A stretch of DNA of 64,000 bases. Source: Sphingomonadales bacterium (lineage in GTDB: Bacteria > Pseudomonadota > Alphaproteobacteria > Sphingomonadales > Sphingomonadaceae). Positions 1-7,690 of this stretch are shown here, one piece after another; positions within the stretch are counted from its first letter, which is position 1, and each line of letters starts with the position of its first letter. The notes under the pieces are model-generated. The model did no database searches, was not told the origin of the DNA, and worked only from the letters and a program-made list of their open reading frames with translations. The stretch spans positions 1 through 64,000 of the forward strand of contig JAIXYT010000020.1 of assembly GCA_027490095.1 (NCBI GenBank). Reading direction: 5' to 3'. The translations under genes and the position numbers were made by a program.

Positions 1-635
1 CGCCTCCGGGCTATGTCGGCTACGACGAAGGCGGCGTGCTCACCGAAGCGGTCCGCCGCCGGCCCTACCAGGTCGTCCTCTTCGACGAAGTCGAAAAGGC
101 CCACCCGGACGTCTTCAACATCCTCCTCCAGGTGCTCGACGACGGCCGCCTCACCGACGGCCAGGGCCGCACGGTCGACTTCTCCAACACCATCATCGTC
201 CTCACCTCGAACCTCGGCTCGCAGTTCATCGCCGCGCTCCCCGACGGTGCCGACGTGAAGCAGGCCGAACCCCAGGTGATGGAAGTGGTGCGCGGCGCCT
301 TCCGGCCCGAGTTCCTGAACCGGCTGGACGAGATCATCCTCTTCCACCGCCTCGCCCTCGAGCATATGGGCGCGATCGTCGACATCCAGCTCGGCAGCGT
401 CCAGAAACTGCTCAAGGACCGCAAGATCACGCTCGAACTCAGCGAGGGCGCCCGCGCATGGCTGGCCCGGGTCGGCTATGATCCGGTCTACGGCGCCCGT
501 CCGCTGAAGCGCGCGATCCAGAAGCACTTGGTCGACCCGCTGGCTGAGCTTCTTCTGGCAGGCTCCGTCCCCGACGGCGCAACCGTGACGGCAACCGACG
601 GCGACGGCCAGCTCATCCTCAACGTCTCCAACTAA
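1..635 (+). CDS. clpB: ATP-dependent chaperone ClpB, C-terminal part
   Basis: This is the 3' end of the ClpB disaggregase, which works with DnaK to rescue aggregated proteins in the cytosol. The frame is open from base 3 and lacks the 5' end, which lies outside the window. Visible parts belong to the second AAA+ ring (D2): the pore loop GYVG next to the window edge, Walker B ([14 protein letters not shown]), sensor 1 ([10 protein letters not shown]) and the sensor-2 region GARPLKR, followed by the small C-terminal domain. It ends with TAA at 633-635. A degenerate copy of its last 85 bases lies exactly 3,360 bp downstream. ClpA and ClpC are alternatives, but the spacing and C-terminus fit ClpB. 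Confidence 0.93.
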   Translation, partial: PPGYVGYDEGGVLTEAVRRRPYQVVLFDEVEKAHPDVFNILLQVLDDGRLTDGQGRTVDFSNTIIVLTSNLGSQFIAALPDGADVKQAEPQVMEVVRGAFRPEFLNRLDEIILFHRLALEHMGAIVDIQLGSVQKLLKDRKITLELSEGARAWLARVGYDPVYGARPLKRAIQKHLVDPLAELLLAGSVPDGATVTATDGDGQLILNVSN

Positions 636-756
636 CGATCAAGCCGGCAGCGGAAGCCCCGCGGCGACCGCTGCCGAAGGGGCGAACAGGCCCAGGGGTC
701 CGGCGCCGAAGCGCTGCTTTCGGACAGTTTCGCGCTTCGTGGACAACGCGGCACAC

Positions 757-771
757 TGTTGCAGATCAGCG
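757..771 (-). promoter_or_regulatory. Variant copy of the TGCTGCANYGCAACA motif upstream of TonB receptor 1
   Basis: On the minus strand this reads CGCTGATCTGCAACA, sharing about 12 of 15 positions with a motif found better conserved upstream of the other two TonB receptors. It lies about 140 bases before the receptor start, in a 274-base gap that also holds an AT-rich stretch near 775-795. The gap contains no gene. The role as an operator is inferred. Confidence 0.35.
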
Positions 772-909
772 ACATGTATTTATCAAACTTCTCGAAACAC
801 TGGGCGCCCGCCTGCTAACGCTTGCGATGTCGCGCCTTTTCCCTACGAGACAGGCTTTGAAGCGGTGCGGTTCGCCCCGCTCCTGCATGAATAGCCGTAA
901 GGAAATGAA

Positions 910-3774
910 ATGAATCACCCGATGTCCCGTCTGGTCGCAGGCCTTCTGGCCGCCACCACGCTCACCCCGGCAGCCATGGCCCAACAGGCGGCCGGAGCCG
1001 CCGGCGAAGACGCAGCCGACGAAACCATCATCGTCACCGGTTCGCGCATCGGCCGCCCCGACATCGAAGGCTCCGTGCCGGTCGCAGTGGTCACCGCGCA
1101 GGTGATCCAGCAAAGCGGCGCATCCAACATCCAGGACGTGCTCGCCGACCTCCCCGCAGTCGGTCAGAACATCAGCCGCACCTCGACCAACTTCTCGACC
1201 ACGGGCAACGGCCAGGCGTCGGTGAACCTCCGCAACCTCGGCTCGACCCGCACGCTGGTCCTCGTCAACGGTCGCCGCTTTGTCGCCGGCATCCCCGGCA
1301 CCTCGATCGTCGACCTCAACACCATCCCGACCGATCTCATCGAGCGGATCGACGTGGTGACGGGCGGCGCTTCGGCAGTCTACGGCTCCGAAGCCATCGC
1401 GGGCGTCGTCAACTTCATCATGAACGACGATCTCGAAGGCTTCCAGGCGCGCCTGCAAGGCACCCTGTCCGACAAGGGTGACGCCGGCCGACAGTATATG
1501 TCGGCTGCCTACGGTCGTTCGTTCGCCGGCGGCAACGGTCACTTCGTCCTCTACGGCCAGTACGACAACGACGACGGACTGCGCTCGCGCGACCGCTCCT
1601 TCTCCGAGCGCGACATCCCGAACCGCTCCTCCTTCTCGGCGCAGGGCCTGTTCTCGGCGAACGGCAGTTTCGGCGGCGCCGGCGCCGGAAACGGCGCGCT
1701 CACGCCGGCCACCAGGGTCTTCACCTTCGACGGCAACAACAGGCTCAAGGCCTTCGAATCCGCCAACATCGACGGCTACAACCGCAACCAGGACCGCTAT
1801 CTCTCGGTGCCCGTGAAGCGCTACCTCGGCTCGGCCACCGCCAAGTACGACATCAGCGACGCCGTGACATTCTATGCCGAGGGCCAGTACGCCAAGTCGG
1901 AATCGCGTTCCAGGCTCGAGCCGCAGGCCGTCGCCAACGGCGACATCGGAATTGCCGGCATCCCGATCACCAACCCCTTCATCCCGACCGAAATCCGCAA
2001 TGCCATGGTGGCGGCCGGCTCGACCGACCTCGCGTTCCGCCGCCGCTCGAACGACGTCTTCGATCGCTCCAACACCAACGATCGCGACACCTGGCGCCTG
2101 GTCGGCGGCCTTCGCGGCGAATTCGGCAAGGGCTGGAACTATGATGTCTACTACACGCACGGCGAAACCCGTGACCGCACGGCGTCCGGCACCGTCCTTG
2201 GCCCGCTGTACGCCAATGCGCTGAACGCAGTCGCCAGCCCGAACGGCCCGGTCTGCTCGATCAATGTCGATGCCGACCCGACCAACAACGATCCGAACTG
2301 CGTGCCGATCAATATCTTCGGCTTCAACACCGTCAGCCCGGCTGCCGCCAACTACATCACCAACGGCGGCCAGCTTTCCACCTACGATGCCCGCGTCAAG
2401 CAGGACGTGCTCGCAGGCTCGGTCTCGGGCGAACTGTTCGACCTGCCCGGCGGCGCGCTTGCGCTCGCCTTCGGTGCCGAATACCGCAAGGAGCGTTCGT
2501 CCGAAGACTTCGACGAGGCAACCAACCTCGGCCAGACGCTGGGCAACCAGCTCTCCGATACCAACGGCAGCTTCGATGTGAAGGAACTGTTCGTCGAAGT
2601 CGTCGCGCCGATCCTCTCCGGCGTCCCCTTCGCCGAGTATCTCGGCGTCGAGGCAGCCGCCCGCTACTCCGATTTCTCGACCGTCGGCGGCGTCTGGAGC
2701 TGGAAGATCGGCGGCGAATATGCACCGGTCCGCGATCTCCGCTTCCGCGCCGTCTACTCGGAAGCAACGCGCGCGCCCAACATCGGCGAACTGTTCGCGG
2801 CCCAGTCCGAAACCTTCCCCGCCGTCACCGACCCTTGCGATCAGCGGGAAGGCAATGGTGACGGCGCGCCGATCACCAAGACCACTTTGTCGGCCGCCTG
2901 CCTTGCCGTTCCGGCGATCCGGGCAGCAGCCGCAACCCCCGGCGGCTTCGTCTACTCCACGGCCGACATCCAGACGATCAACGGCTTCGTGGGCGGCAAC
3001 CCCGACCTGACCGAGGAAGTCGCACGGACGCTGACCATCGGCGCCGTGGCGCAGCCGAGCTTCCTGCCCGGCTTCTCGCTGACCGTCGATTACTACAACA
3101 TCAAGGTGGACGGCGCGATCGGCATCATCGGCCAGCAGACGTCGCTCGACGAATGCTACGAAGGCAGCGCAGACCCACTGTTCTGCAACAACGTGCTCCG
3201 CGATGCCACCGGCCGTGTCGAAACGATCAACGCGCTGAACCTCAACACCGGCTCGTTCGAAGTGTCCGGGATCGACGTCCAGGGTCGTTACACCCACGAC
3301 TTCGGCAAGCGCACCAAGCTGGACCTGTCGGTTCTGTGGAACCACCGCCTCAAGCAAGAGCAGACCAGCTTCCCCGGCGGTCCGACCCAGGATGAACTCG
3401 GCCAGCTCGATTGCTACAGCTGCGGTCGCCTCGGCACCGGCTTCGAGGATCGCGTGGCCGTGAACACGACCGTGTCGTTCGGCAACCTGTCGCTCAACTG
3501 GCGCATCAACTACTTCGGCCCGGTGGTCGACAACCTGGCAGCGGCTTCGCCGATCCGGGTCGGCGCCTACACATACCACGACATGCAGGTCCGCTTCGAT
3601 CTCGACGAAGAGAAGAACTTCGGCATCTACTTCGGCATCGACAACATCGCCGACAAGAAGCCGCCGATCTTCAACGACACCAACGCCGTCACCTTCCCGG
3701 GGACGCAGACGTCTGCCAACACCTACGATCTCTATGGTCGGATGCTGTACATGGGTGTCGGCTTCAAGTTCTGA
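910..3774 (+). CDS. TonB-dependent outer-membrane receptor 1
   Basis: This encodes a 954-residue TonB-dependent receptor that should import an unknown ligand across the outer membrane using ExbBD-TonB energy. Residues 1-24 are a signal peptide ending AMA before QQ. The TonB box is near residues 39-46 (ETIIVTGS). The plug spans roughly 47-170 and has the NLRNLG...LVLVNGRR and VVTGGASAVYGS signatures. The rest is a 22-strand barrel ending in the aromatic GVGFKF. The ATG follows AAGGAA. An Asp/Asn-rich stretch precedes the CVPINIFG motif, which has counterparts in the other two receptors. The neighbours downstream are 2-oxoglutarate oxygenases. The length and plug style fit sphingomonad receptors for complex organic ligands rather than simple siderophores, but the substrate cannot be read from sequence. 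Confidence 0.93.
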   Translation: MNHPMSRLVAGLLAATTLTPAAMAQQAAGAAGEDAADETIIVTGSRIGRPDIEGSVPVAVVTAQVIQQSGASNIQDVLADLPAVGQNISRTSTNFSTTGNGQASVNLRNLGSTRTLVLVNGRRFVAGIPGTSIVDLNTIPTDLIERIDVVTGGASAVYGSEAIAGVVNFIMNDDLEGFQARLQGTLSDKGDAGRQYMSAAYGRSFAGGNGHFVLYGQYDNDDGLRSRDRSFSERDIPNRSSFSAQGLFSANGSFGGAGAGNGALTPATRVFTFDGNNRLKAFESANIDGYNRNQDRYLSVPVKRYLGSATAKYDISDAVTFYAEGQYAKSESRSRLEPQAVANGDIGIAGIPITNPFIPTEIRNAMVAAGSTDLAFRRRSNDVFDRSNTNDRDTWRLVGGLRGEFGKGWNYDVYYTHGETRDRTASGTVLGPLYANALNAVASPNGPVCSINVDADPTNNDPNCVPINIFGFNTVSPAAANYITNGGQLSTYDARVKQDVLAGSVSGELFDLPGGALALAFGAEYRKERSSEDFDEATNLGQTLGNQLSDTNGSFDVKELFVEVVAPILSGVPFAEYLGVEAAARYSDFSTVGGVWSWKIGGEYAPVRDLRFRAVYSEATRAPNIGELFAAQSETFPAVTDPCDQREGNGDGAPITKTTLSAACLAVPAIRAAAATPGGFVYSTADIQTINGFVGGNPDLTEEVARTLTIGAVAQPSFLPGFSLTVDYYNIKVDGAIGIIGQQTSLDECYEGSADPLFCNNVLRDATGRVETINALNLNTGSFEVSGIDVQGRYTHDFGKRTKLDLSVLWNHRLKQEQTSFPGGPTQDELGQLDCYSCGRLGTGFEDRVAVNTTVSFGNLSLNWRINYFGPVVDNLAAASPIRVGAYTYHDMQVRFDLDEEKNFGIYFGIDNIADKKPPIFNDTNAVTFPGTQTSANTYDLYGRMLYMGVGFKF

Positions 3775-3810
3775 GGCCAGCCATCCTGCGGGGCAGCCGA
3801 TGCCCCGAAC

Positions 3811-3852
3811 AGGAAAAGGGGGCGGTCCGGCAACGGGCCGCCCCTTTCCTTT
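3811..3852 (+). terminator. Rho-independent terminator of TonB receptor 1
   Basis: A GC-rich hairpin (arms AGGAAAAGGGGGCGGTCC and GGGCCGCCCCTTTCCT, loop near GGCAAC) sits 37 bases after the receptor stop codon and runs into a short T-rich tail. Confidence 0.8.
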
Positions 3853-3904
3853 GCCTGCCCCGCATCTCGCCCGTTCACCAAATGCACAACCAGAGCGGAT
3901 TCCG

Positions 3905-3995
3905 GAAACGTCTGCTGGCCAGCCAGGTGCCCGACGGGGCAACCGTCCCTGCAACCGACGGCGGAGGCCGGCTCATCCATCAGGTCGCGGGCTGA
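3905..3995 (+). pseudogene. Degenerate remnant of the clpB 3' end
   Basis: This stretch aligns without gaps to clpB at a constant offset of +3,360. Over 551-620 against 3911-3980 I count 54 identical bases of 70. The encoded tail reads VPDGATVPATDGGGRLI, against [17 protein letters not shown] in clpB, and the stop codons fall at the same relative position. No AAA+ sequence precedes it, so it is a fragment, not a gene. Together with the true clpB end it brackets TonB receptor 1, as expected after an insertion or a tandem duplication with loss. Confidence 0.75.
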
Positions 3996-4036
3996 AGAAA
4001 CCAGAAAAGGCTGGCGTTGCGCGGCCCCGCTGGGGC

Positions 4037-4777
4037 ATGTCCCTCTGCGTGATCAGGCTGTTCGATCTCAATCCCCGGGTCGATACACAAGCCCATGCGG
4101 CCCGATTTGCGCGCGATGGTCGCGTGCAGATCCGCGACGTACTGACAGCCGAGTCCGCTGCCAACATCCGGACCATCCTGGCCCGCGAGACCGAGTGGGG
4201 CATTGCGTGGCAGGCCGGCCGCGACGGCCCCAACCTGCTGCGCGGCGCGGAGCTCCGCGCAATCCCCCCGGCTCGGCAGCGCGACATGATCGGGTCGATC
4301 CATGCAGCGGCCCGTCAGGGCGAATATGCCGTTCGCTTCACGCAATATCCCATCCTGAACGCCTTTCTCGAACAGTGGGCGCCCGGCAGCCCGCAGGACC
4401 TCCTGCTGGAACATATCAACGACCAGCCCTTCCTCGACCTCGTCCGCACCGTGACCGGCATTCCCGAACTCGTGAAGGCGGACGCCCAGGCGACCCTGTT
4501 CGGACCGGGCGATTTCCTCTCCGTCCACACCGACAGCCATGTCGCGGAAGGGTGGCGGGTCGCCTATGTGCTCAATCTCGCGATCGATGACTGGAAGCCG
4601 GATTGGGGCGGGTACCTCAATTTCCTCGATGACGACGGCGACGTGATCGAAGGCTGGCGGCCCCGGTTCAACGCCCTCAATCTGCTCCGCGTTCCCCAGC
4701 CGCACCAGGTCACCTATGTGCCGCCCTTTGCTCCGCTGGGGCGCTATGCCATCACCGGCTGGTTCCGGGATCGCTGA
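4037..4777 (+). CDS. Fe(II)/2-oxoglutarate-dependent oxygenase, prolyl-4-hydroxylase type
   Basis: This 246-residue cytosolic protein looks like a stand-alone Fe(II)/2-oxoglutarate dioxygenase. The iron ligands are readable as H164-T-D166 and H223, and R236, 13 residues after the distal histidine, would hold 2-oxoglutarate. Beta-strand motifs VAYVLNL, WGGYLNFL and GRYAITGWF complete the jelly roll. ATG 4037 is the first good start; there is no strong Shine-Dalgarno. It is the first of three such oxygenases in a row, 12 bases before the next gene. It may hydroxylate a peptide or free amino acid; the substrate is unknown. The family call is firm from the motifs, the function is not. Confidence 0.85.
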   Translation: MSLCVIRLFDLNPRVDTQAHAARFARDGRVQIRDVLTAESAANIRTILARETEWGIAWQAGRDGPNLLRGAELRAIPPARQRDMIGSIHAAARQGEYAVRFTQYPILNAFLEQWAPGSPQDLLLEHINDQPFLDLVRTVTGIPELVKADAQATLFGPGDFLSVHTDSHVAEGWRVAYVLNLAIDDWKPDWGGYLNFLDDDGDVIEGWRPRFNALNLLRVPQPHQVTYVPPFAPLGRYAITGWFRDR

Positions 4778-4788
4778 GGACCGGCACG

Positions 4789-6594
4789 TTGCAGCGCACA
4801 CCCGCCCCGCCGTTCCGCCCCGCGCGCCCCGATCCGAACGCGCTGTTCGGCCGCGCCGAAAAGGCCTTCCTCGCCCGGGACTATGCCGCCGCGCGAACAG
4901 ACCTCGCCGCCGTCCTCGCGGCCGTGGGCGAGCAGGCGCCGGTCCTGCACCTGATGGCGCTCGTGGAAAAGGGCGCCGGCAGGGCCGAGGCCGCCCGCAG
5001 CGCGTTCGAGCGCGCCCTTCGGCTCCAGCCGTCCGACCCGCAGATTCTCGCCAACTATGCAAACCTCCTGCGGACAAGCGGCGAGCCCCTCGCAGCACTT
5101 TCGGCCTGTGACCGGGCCCTTGCCGCAAGGCCCGGCTTTCGCCCCGCCAGGGTCACCCGGGCAAGCCTCCTGCGCGAACTCGGCAGGCCCTCGGCTGCCC
5201 TAGCAGAGCTCGACGAACTGCTCGCGGACTCCCCCGGCGATCCCGCGCTCCTTGTCGCCCGCGGCGCGGCCCTCCTCGATCTGCGCAGGCCGCAGGAGGC
5301 CGCAGCCGTCTTCGACGAGGCGCTGGCGATCGCGCCCGGCCGGCTGGCGGCCCTGCAGGGCCGCGCGCGCGCCGCCCTCCTCATCGGCGAGGCGGATGCC
5401 CCGGCCCGCTACGCCCGCCTGCGGGAACGCGCGCCCGATGATCCCTCGGCCCTGCTGGGCGAAGCGCAGGCCCGGGCGGAAATCGGCGATCCCGACGCAA
5501 CGCAGGCGCTCGAAAGCGCCCTACGGGCGCGGCCGGACTGGGTGGAGGGCCACACGCAGCTCGCGGTGATCCGCTACGAGGCAGGCGACCGCAGCGCCTT
5601 TGCCGATCATTTCGGCCAGGCAGCCGCCCAGAGGCCCGACGACGTCGCCCTCCAACTCGCCTGGTGGAGATCGCTGAACGACGGCGGCTGCCACGAACAG
5701 GCACTGGCGGTCGCCCGCAGGCTGGTCCGGCTCTCGGCCGGCACCCAGGACCTGCGCGTGCCCCTCGCCCTCTCGCTCGTGGACTGCGGCCAACCCGAAG
5801 ACGCCATTGCCCTGCTGGGCGAAGCGCCCACCGAACCGGGGGCGCAGATAGCACTCGGCAGGGCTGCACTCGCCGGCCACCGGCCCGAGATGGCCGCAGA
5901 ATCCCTTGAAGCAGCCATCGCCCAGGCGCCGGATCTCATCGGCGCATGGGCCCTGCTCGACATCGCCTGGCGCCTCCTCGACGACCCACGCCATCTCTGG
6001 CTGAGCCGGCAGCCGGGCCTGTTCGCAACCTGCGCCATCGACATCACGCCTGCCGACCTTGCCGACCTCGCAACCACCTTGCGGGCCCTGCACCGCACCC
6101 GCTCGCACCCCATCGGGCAGTCCCTGCGCGGCGGCACACAGACGAGGGGGCGGCTGTTCGACCGGCAGGAACCGATCCTCGGGCGGCTTGCACAGGCCCT
6201 CGACCGGGCGGTCGAGGCCCACCGGAACGCCCTGCCGCCCGAAGAGGCCGGCCACCCACTGCTCCGCCACCGCAACCGCCCGCTTGCCATCGGCGGTGCA
6301 TGGTCGGTCCGGCTGTCCGGATCGGGGTTCCACGTCAGCCACATGCATCCCGAAGGCGTGCTCAGCTCGGCCTTCTATGTCGCGCTGCCGCCGTCGCTCG
6401 GCGGAACCGAACGGGCCGGCTGGCTGGAACTCGGCCGCCCCCCTGCCGAACTCGGCCTCGATCTTCAGCCGATCGCCACCATCGAGCCGGCCCCGGGGCT
6501 TCTGGCCCTGTTCCCGAGCTACCTCTACCACGGCACCCGGCCCTTCGCCGAAGGCGAACGGCTGACGGTCGCGTTCGACATCGTCGTGCCCTGA
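4789..6594 (+). CDS. TPR protein with C-terminal putative 2OG-Fe(II) oxygenase domain
   Basis: This protein of about 600 residues has an all-helical N-terminal and central part with repeated tetratricopeptide-like units (A-rich helices roughly 40-400) and a C-terminal oxygenase domain resembling the Pfam 2OG-FeII_Oxy_5 family. Candidate metal and cofactor residues are H518 and H520 in HMHPEG, H581 in YHGTR and R591 in GERLTV. Translation probably starts at TTG 4789, just after the preceding stop, although no in-frame ATG is close. TPR units usually bind partner proteins or peptides, so the oxygenase may act on a bound protein. It sits in a run of three oxygenases between two TonB receptors. 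Substrate unknown. Confidence 0.82.
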   Translation: MQRTPAPPFRPARPDPNALFGRAEKAFLARDYAAARTDLAAVLAAVGEQAPVLHLMALVEKGAGRAEAARSAFERALRLQPSDPQILANYANLLRTSGEPLAALSACDRALAARPGFRPARVTRASLLRELGRPSAALAELDELLADSPGDPALLVARGAALLDLRRPQEAAAVFDEALAIAPGRLAALQGRARAALLIGEADAPARYARLRERAPDDPSALLGEAQARAEIGDPDATQALESALRARPDWVEGHTQLAVIRYEAGDRSAFADHFGQAAAQRPDDVALQLAWWRSLNDGGCHEQALAVARRLVRLSAGTQDLRVPLALSLVDCGQPEDAIALLGEAPTEPGAQIALGRAALAGHRPEMAAESLEAAIAQAPDLIGAWALLDIAWRLLDDPRHLWLSRQPGLFATCAIDITPADLADLATTLRALHRTRSHPIGQSLRGGTQTRGRLFDRQEPILGRLAQALDRAVEAHRNALPPEEAGHPLLRHRNRPLAIGGAWSVRLSGSGFHVSHMHPEGVLSSAFYVALPPSLGGTERAGWLELGRPPAELGLDLQPIATIEPAPGLLALFPSYLYHGTRPFAEGERLTVAFDIVVP

Positions 6595-6613
6595 TGCCGG
6601 CCGGCCGGCAGAC

Positions 6614-7573
6614 ATGCGCATGAGCAGCGCCCTTGAGGAAGCCCGGCGCCTCTTCGCAGCCGGCTCTCCGGACGCCGCGATCGCGCATGTCGAACAGGCA
6701 GCTGCGGCAGACGACCCCGAGGCCATCTGTGCGCTCGCCAACTGGCGCCTGTTCGGGCTCTACGGCCCACGCGACCCCGCAGCCGCCCACCAATGGCTGC
6801 AGCGCGGGCTGGCGCTCGGGTCCACCGAAGCAACACGATTGCTGGCGACACTCATGGCCAACGGCACCGGATGCGCACGAGACCCCGAGGGCGCCGCGCA
6901 GCTGCTCGAGGCACAGCTCCCGCAGGATCCCGGAACCCGCCTGATGCTCGACACCTGGCGGGCCTTGCGCGCGTCCGCCCCCCCGGGTCCGGCCGAGCCG
7001 CTCACGGCGCAGCAGACCGTGCTCAGGATACCAGGCGTGCTGAACGAGGCCGGATGCAGCCATATTCGCCGCGTCGCCGAACCCGGCCTGCGCCCCTCCT
7101 TCGTGGTGGACCCCCAGACGCGGCAACGCAGGCCGCATCCCGTCAGGTCCTCGATGAGCGTCGGGCTGGGCCCCGATCTCGAGGATCTCGTCGTCGGCTT
7201 CGTGAACGACCGGATCGCGGAGCTGTCGGAAACCCGCCGCGAACAGGGCGAGCCCCTCCATGTCCTGCGCTATCAGGGCGACCAGCAGTACCGCCTCCAT
7301 TCCGACGCCTTGCCAGGCAGCGGAAACCAGCGGATCTGGACGCTCCTTCTGTACCTCAACGACGACTATGACGGCGGCGAGACAGTGTTCCCCGCGCTCG
7401 GCCTGTCGGTCAAGGGGCGCCTCGGCGAGGCCCTGCTGTTCCGCAATCTCGACGACCGTGGGCAGCCCGATCCCCTGATGCGCCACGCCGGGCTTCCGGT
7501 CAGCCGGGGCACGAAGTGGCTGGCCACACGATGGATCAGGCAGGCGCCCCTCGGGCACCGGTCGCAGGGCTGA
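6614..7573 (+). CDS. Sel1-repeat protein with prolyl-4-hydroxylase (P4Hc) domain
   Basis: This 319-residue protein pairs Sel1-like helical repeats (about residues 5-105) with a prolyl-4-hydroxylase alpha-subunit domain (about 130-310). The iron triad is H229-S-D231 and H291, and K301, ten residues after the distal histidine, is the classic 2-oxoglutarate-binding lysine; the ending TKWLATRWI is typical. An ATG six bases further in (6620) is an alternative start. It is the third oxygenase of the run and stops about 115 bases from the end of the convergent TonB receptor. Collagen-type P4H domains in bacteria hydroxylate proline in proteins or small peptides; the target here is not known. Confidence 0.87.
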   Translation: MRMSSALEEARRLFAAGSPDAAIAHVEQAAAADDPEAICALANWRLFGLYGPRDPAAAHQWLQRGLALGSTEATRLLATLMANGTGCARDPEGAAQLLEAQLPQDPGTRLMLDTWRALRASAPPGPAEPLTAQQTVLRIPGVLNEAGCSHIRRVAEPGLRPSFVVDPQTRQRRPHPVRSSMSVGLGPDLEDLVVGFVNDRIAELSETRREQGEPLHVLRYQGDQQYRLHSDALPGSGNQRIWTLLLYLNDDYDGGETVFPALGLSVKGRLGEALLFRNLDDRGQPDPLMRHAGLPVSRGTKWLATRWIRQAPLGHRSQG

Positions 7574-7632
7574 TCGCCCCCGCCTCGATCGACTGATACC
7601 CCGGCTCGAACCCCAGCCGCCGGCCACGAACG

Positions 7633-7664
7633 AAAAGAGGCGGCGAACCGAAGTTCGCCGCCTC
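7633..7664 (-). terminator. Terminator of TonB receptor 2
   Basis: A perfect 12-bp hairpin (GAGGCGGCGAAC, loop CGAA, GTTCGCCGCCTC) is followed on the minus strand by four T residues (7636-7633). It lies 27 bases past the receptor stop codon and also faces the end of the forward oxygenase gene. Confidence 0.85.
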
Positions 7665-7690
7665 CTTCAGGTCGATCTGATCGCGGAGGA

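Noticed and set aside
766-3954. 1,062-codon open frame on the minus strand over TonB receptor 1
   Set aside because: It mirrors the receptor codons, has low-complexity Val/Asp/Gly composition without any family signature, and the forward receptor is certain.
3411-3995. 194-codon forward frame ending with the clpB-like tail
   Set aside because: Its first part is a shadow of TonB receptor 1; only the last about 30 codons resemble ClpB, so it was recorded as a remnant rather than a gene.
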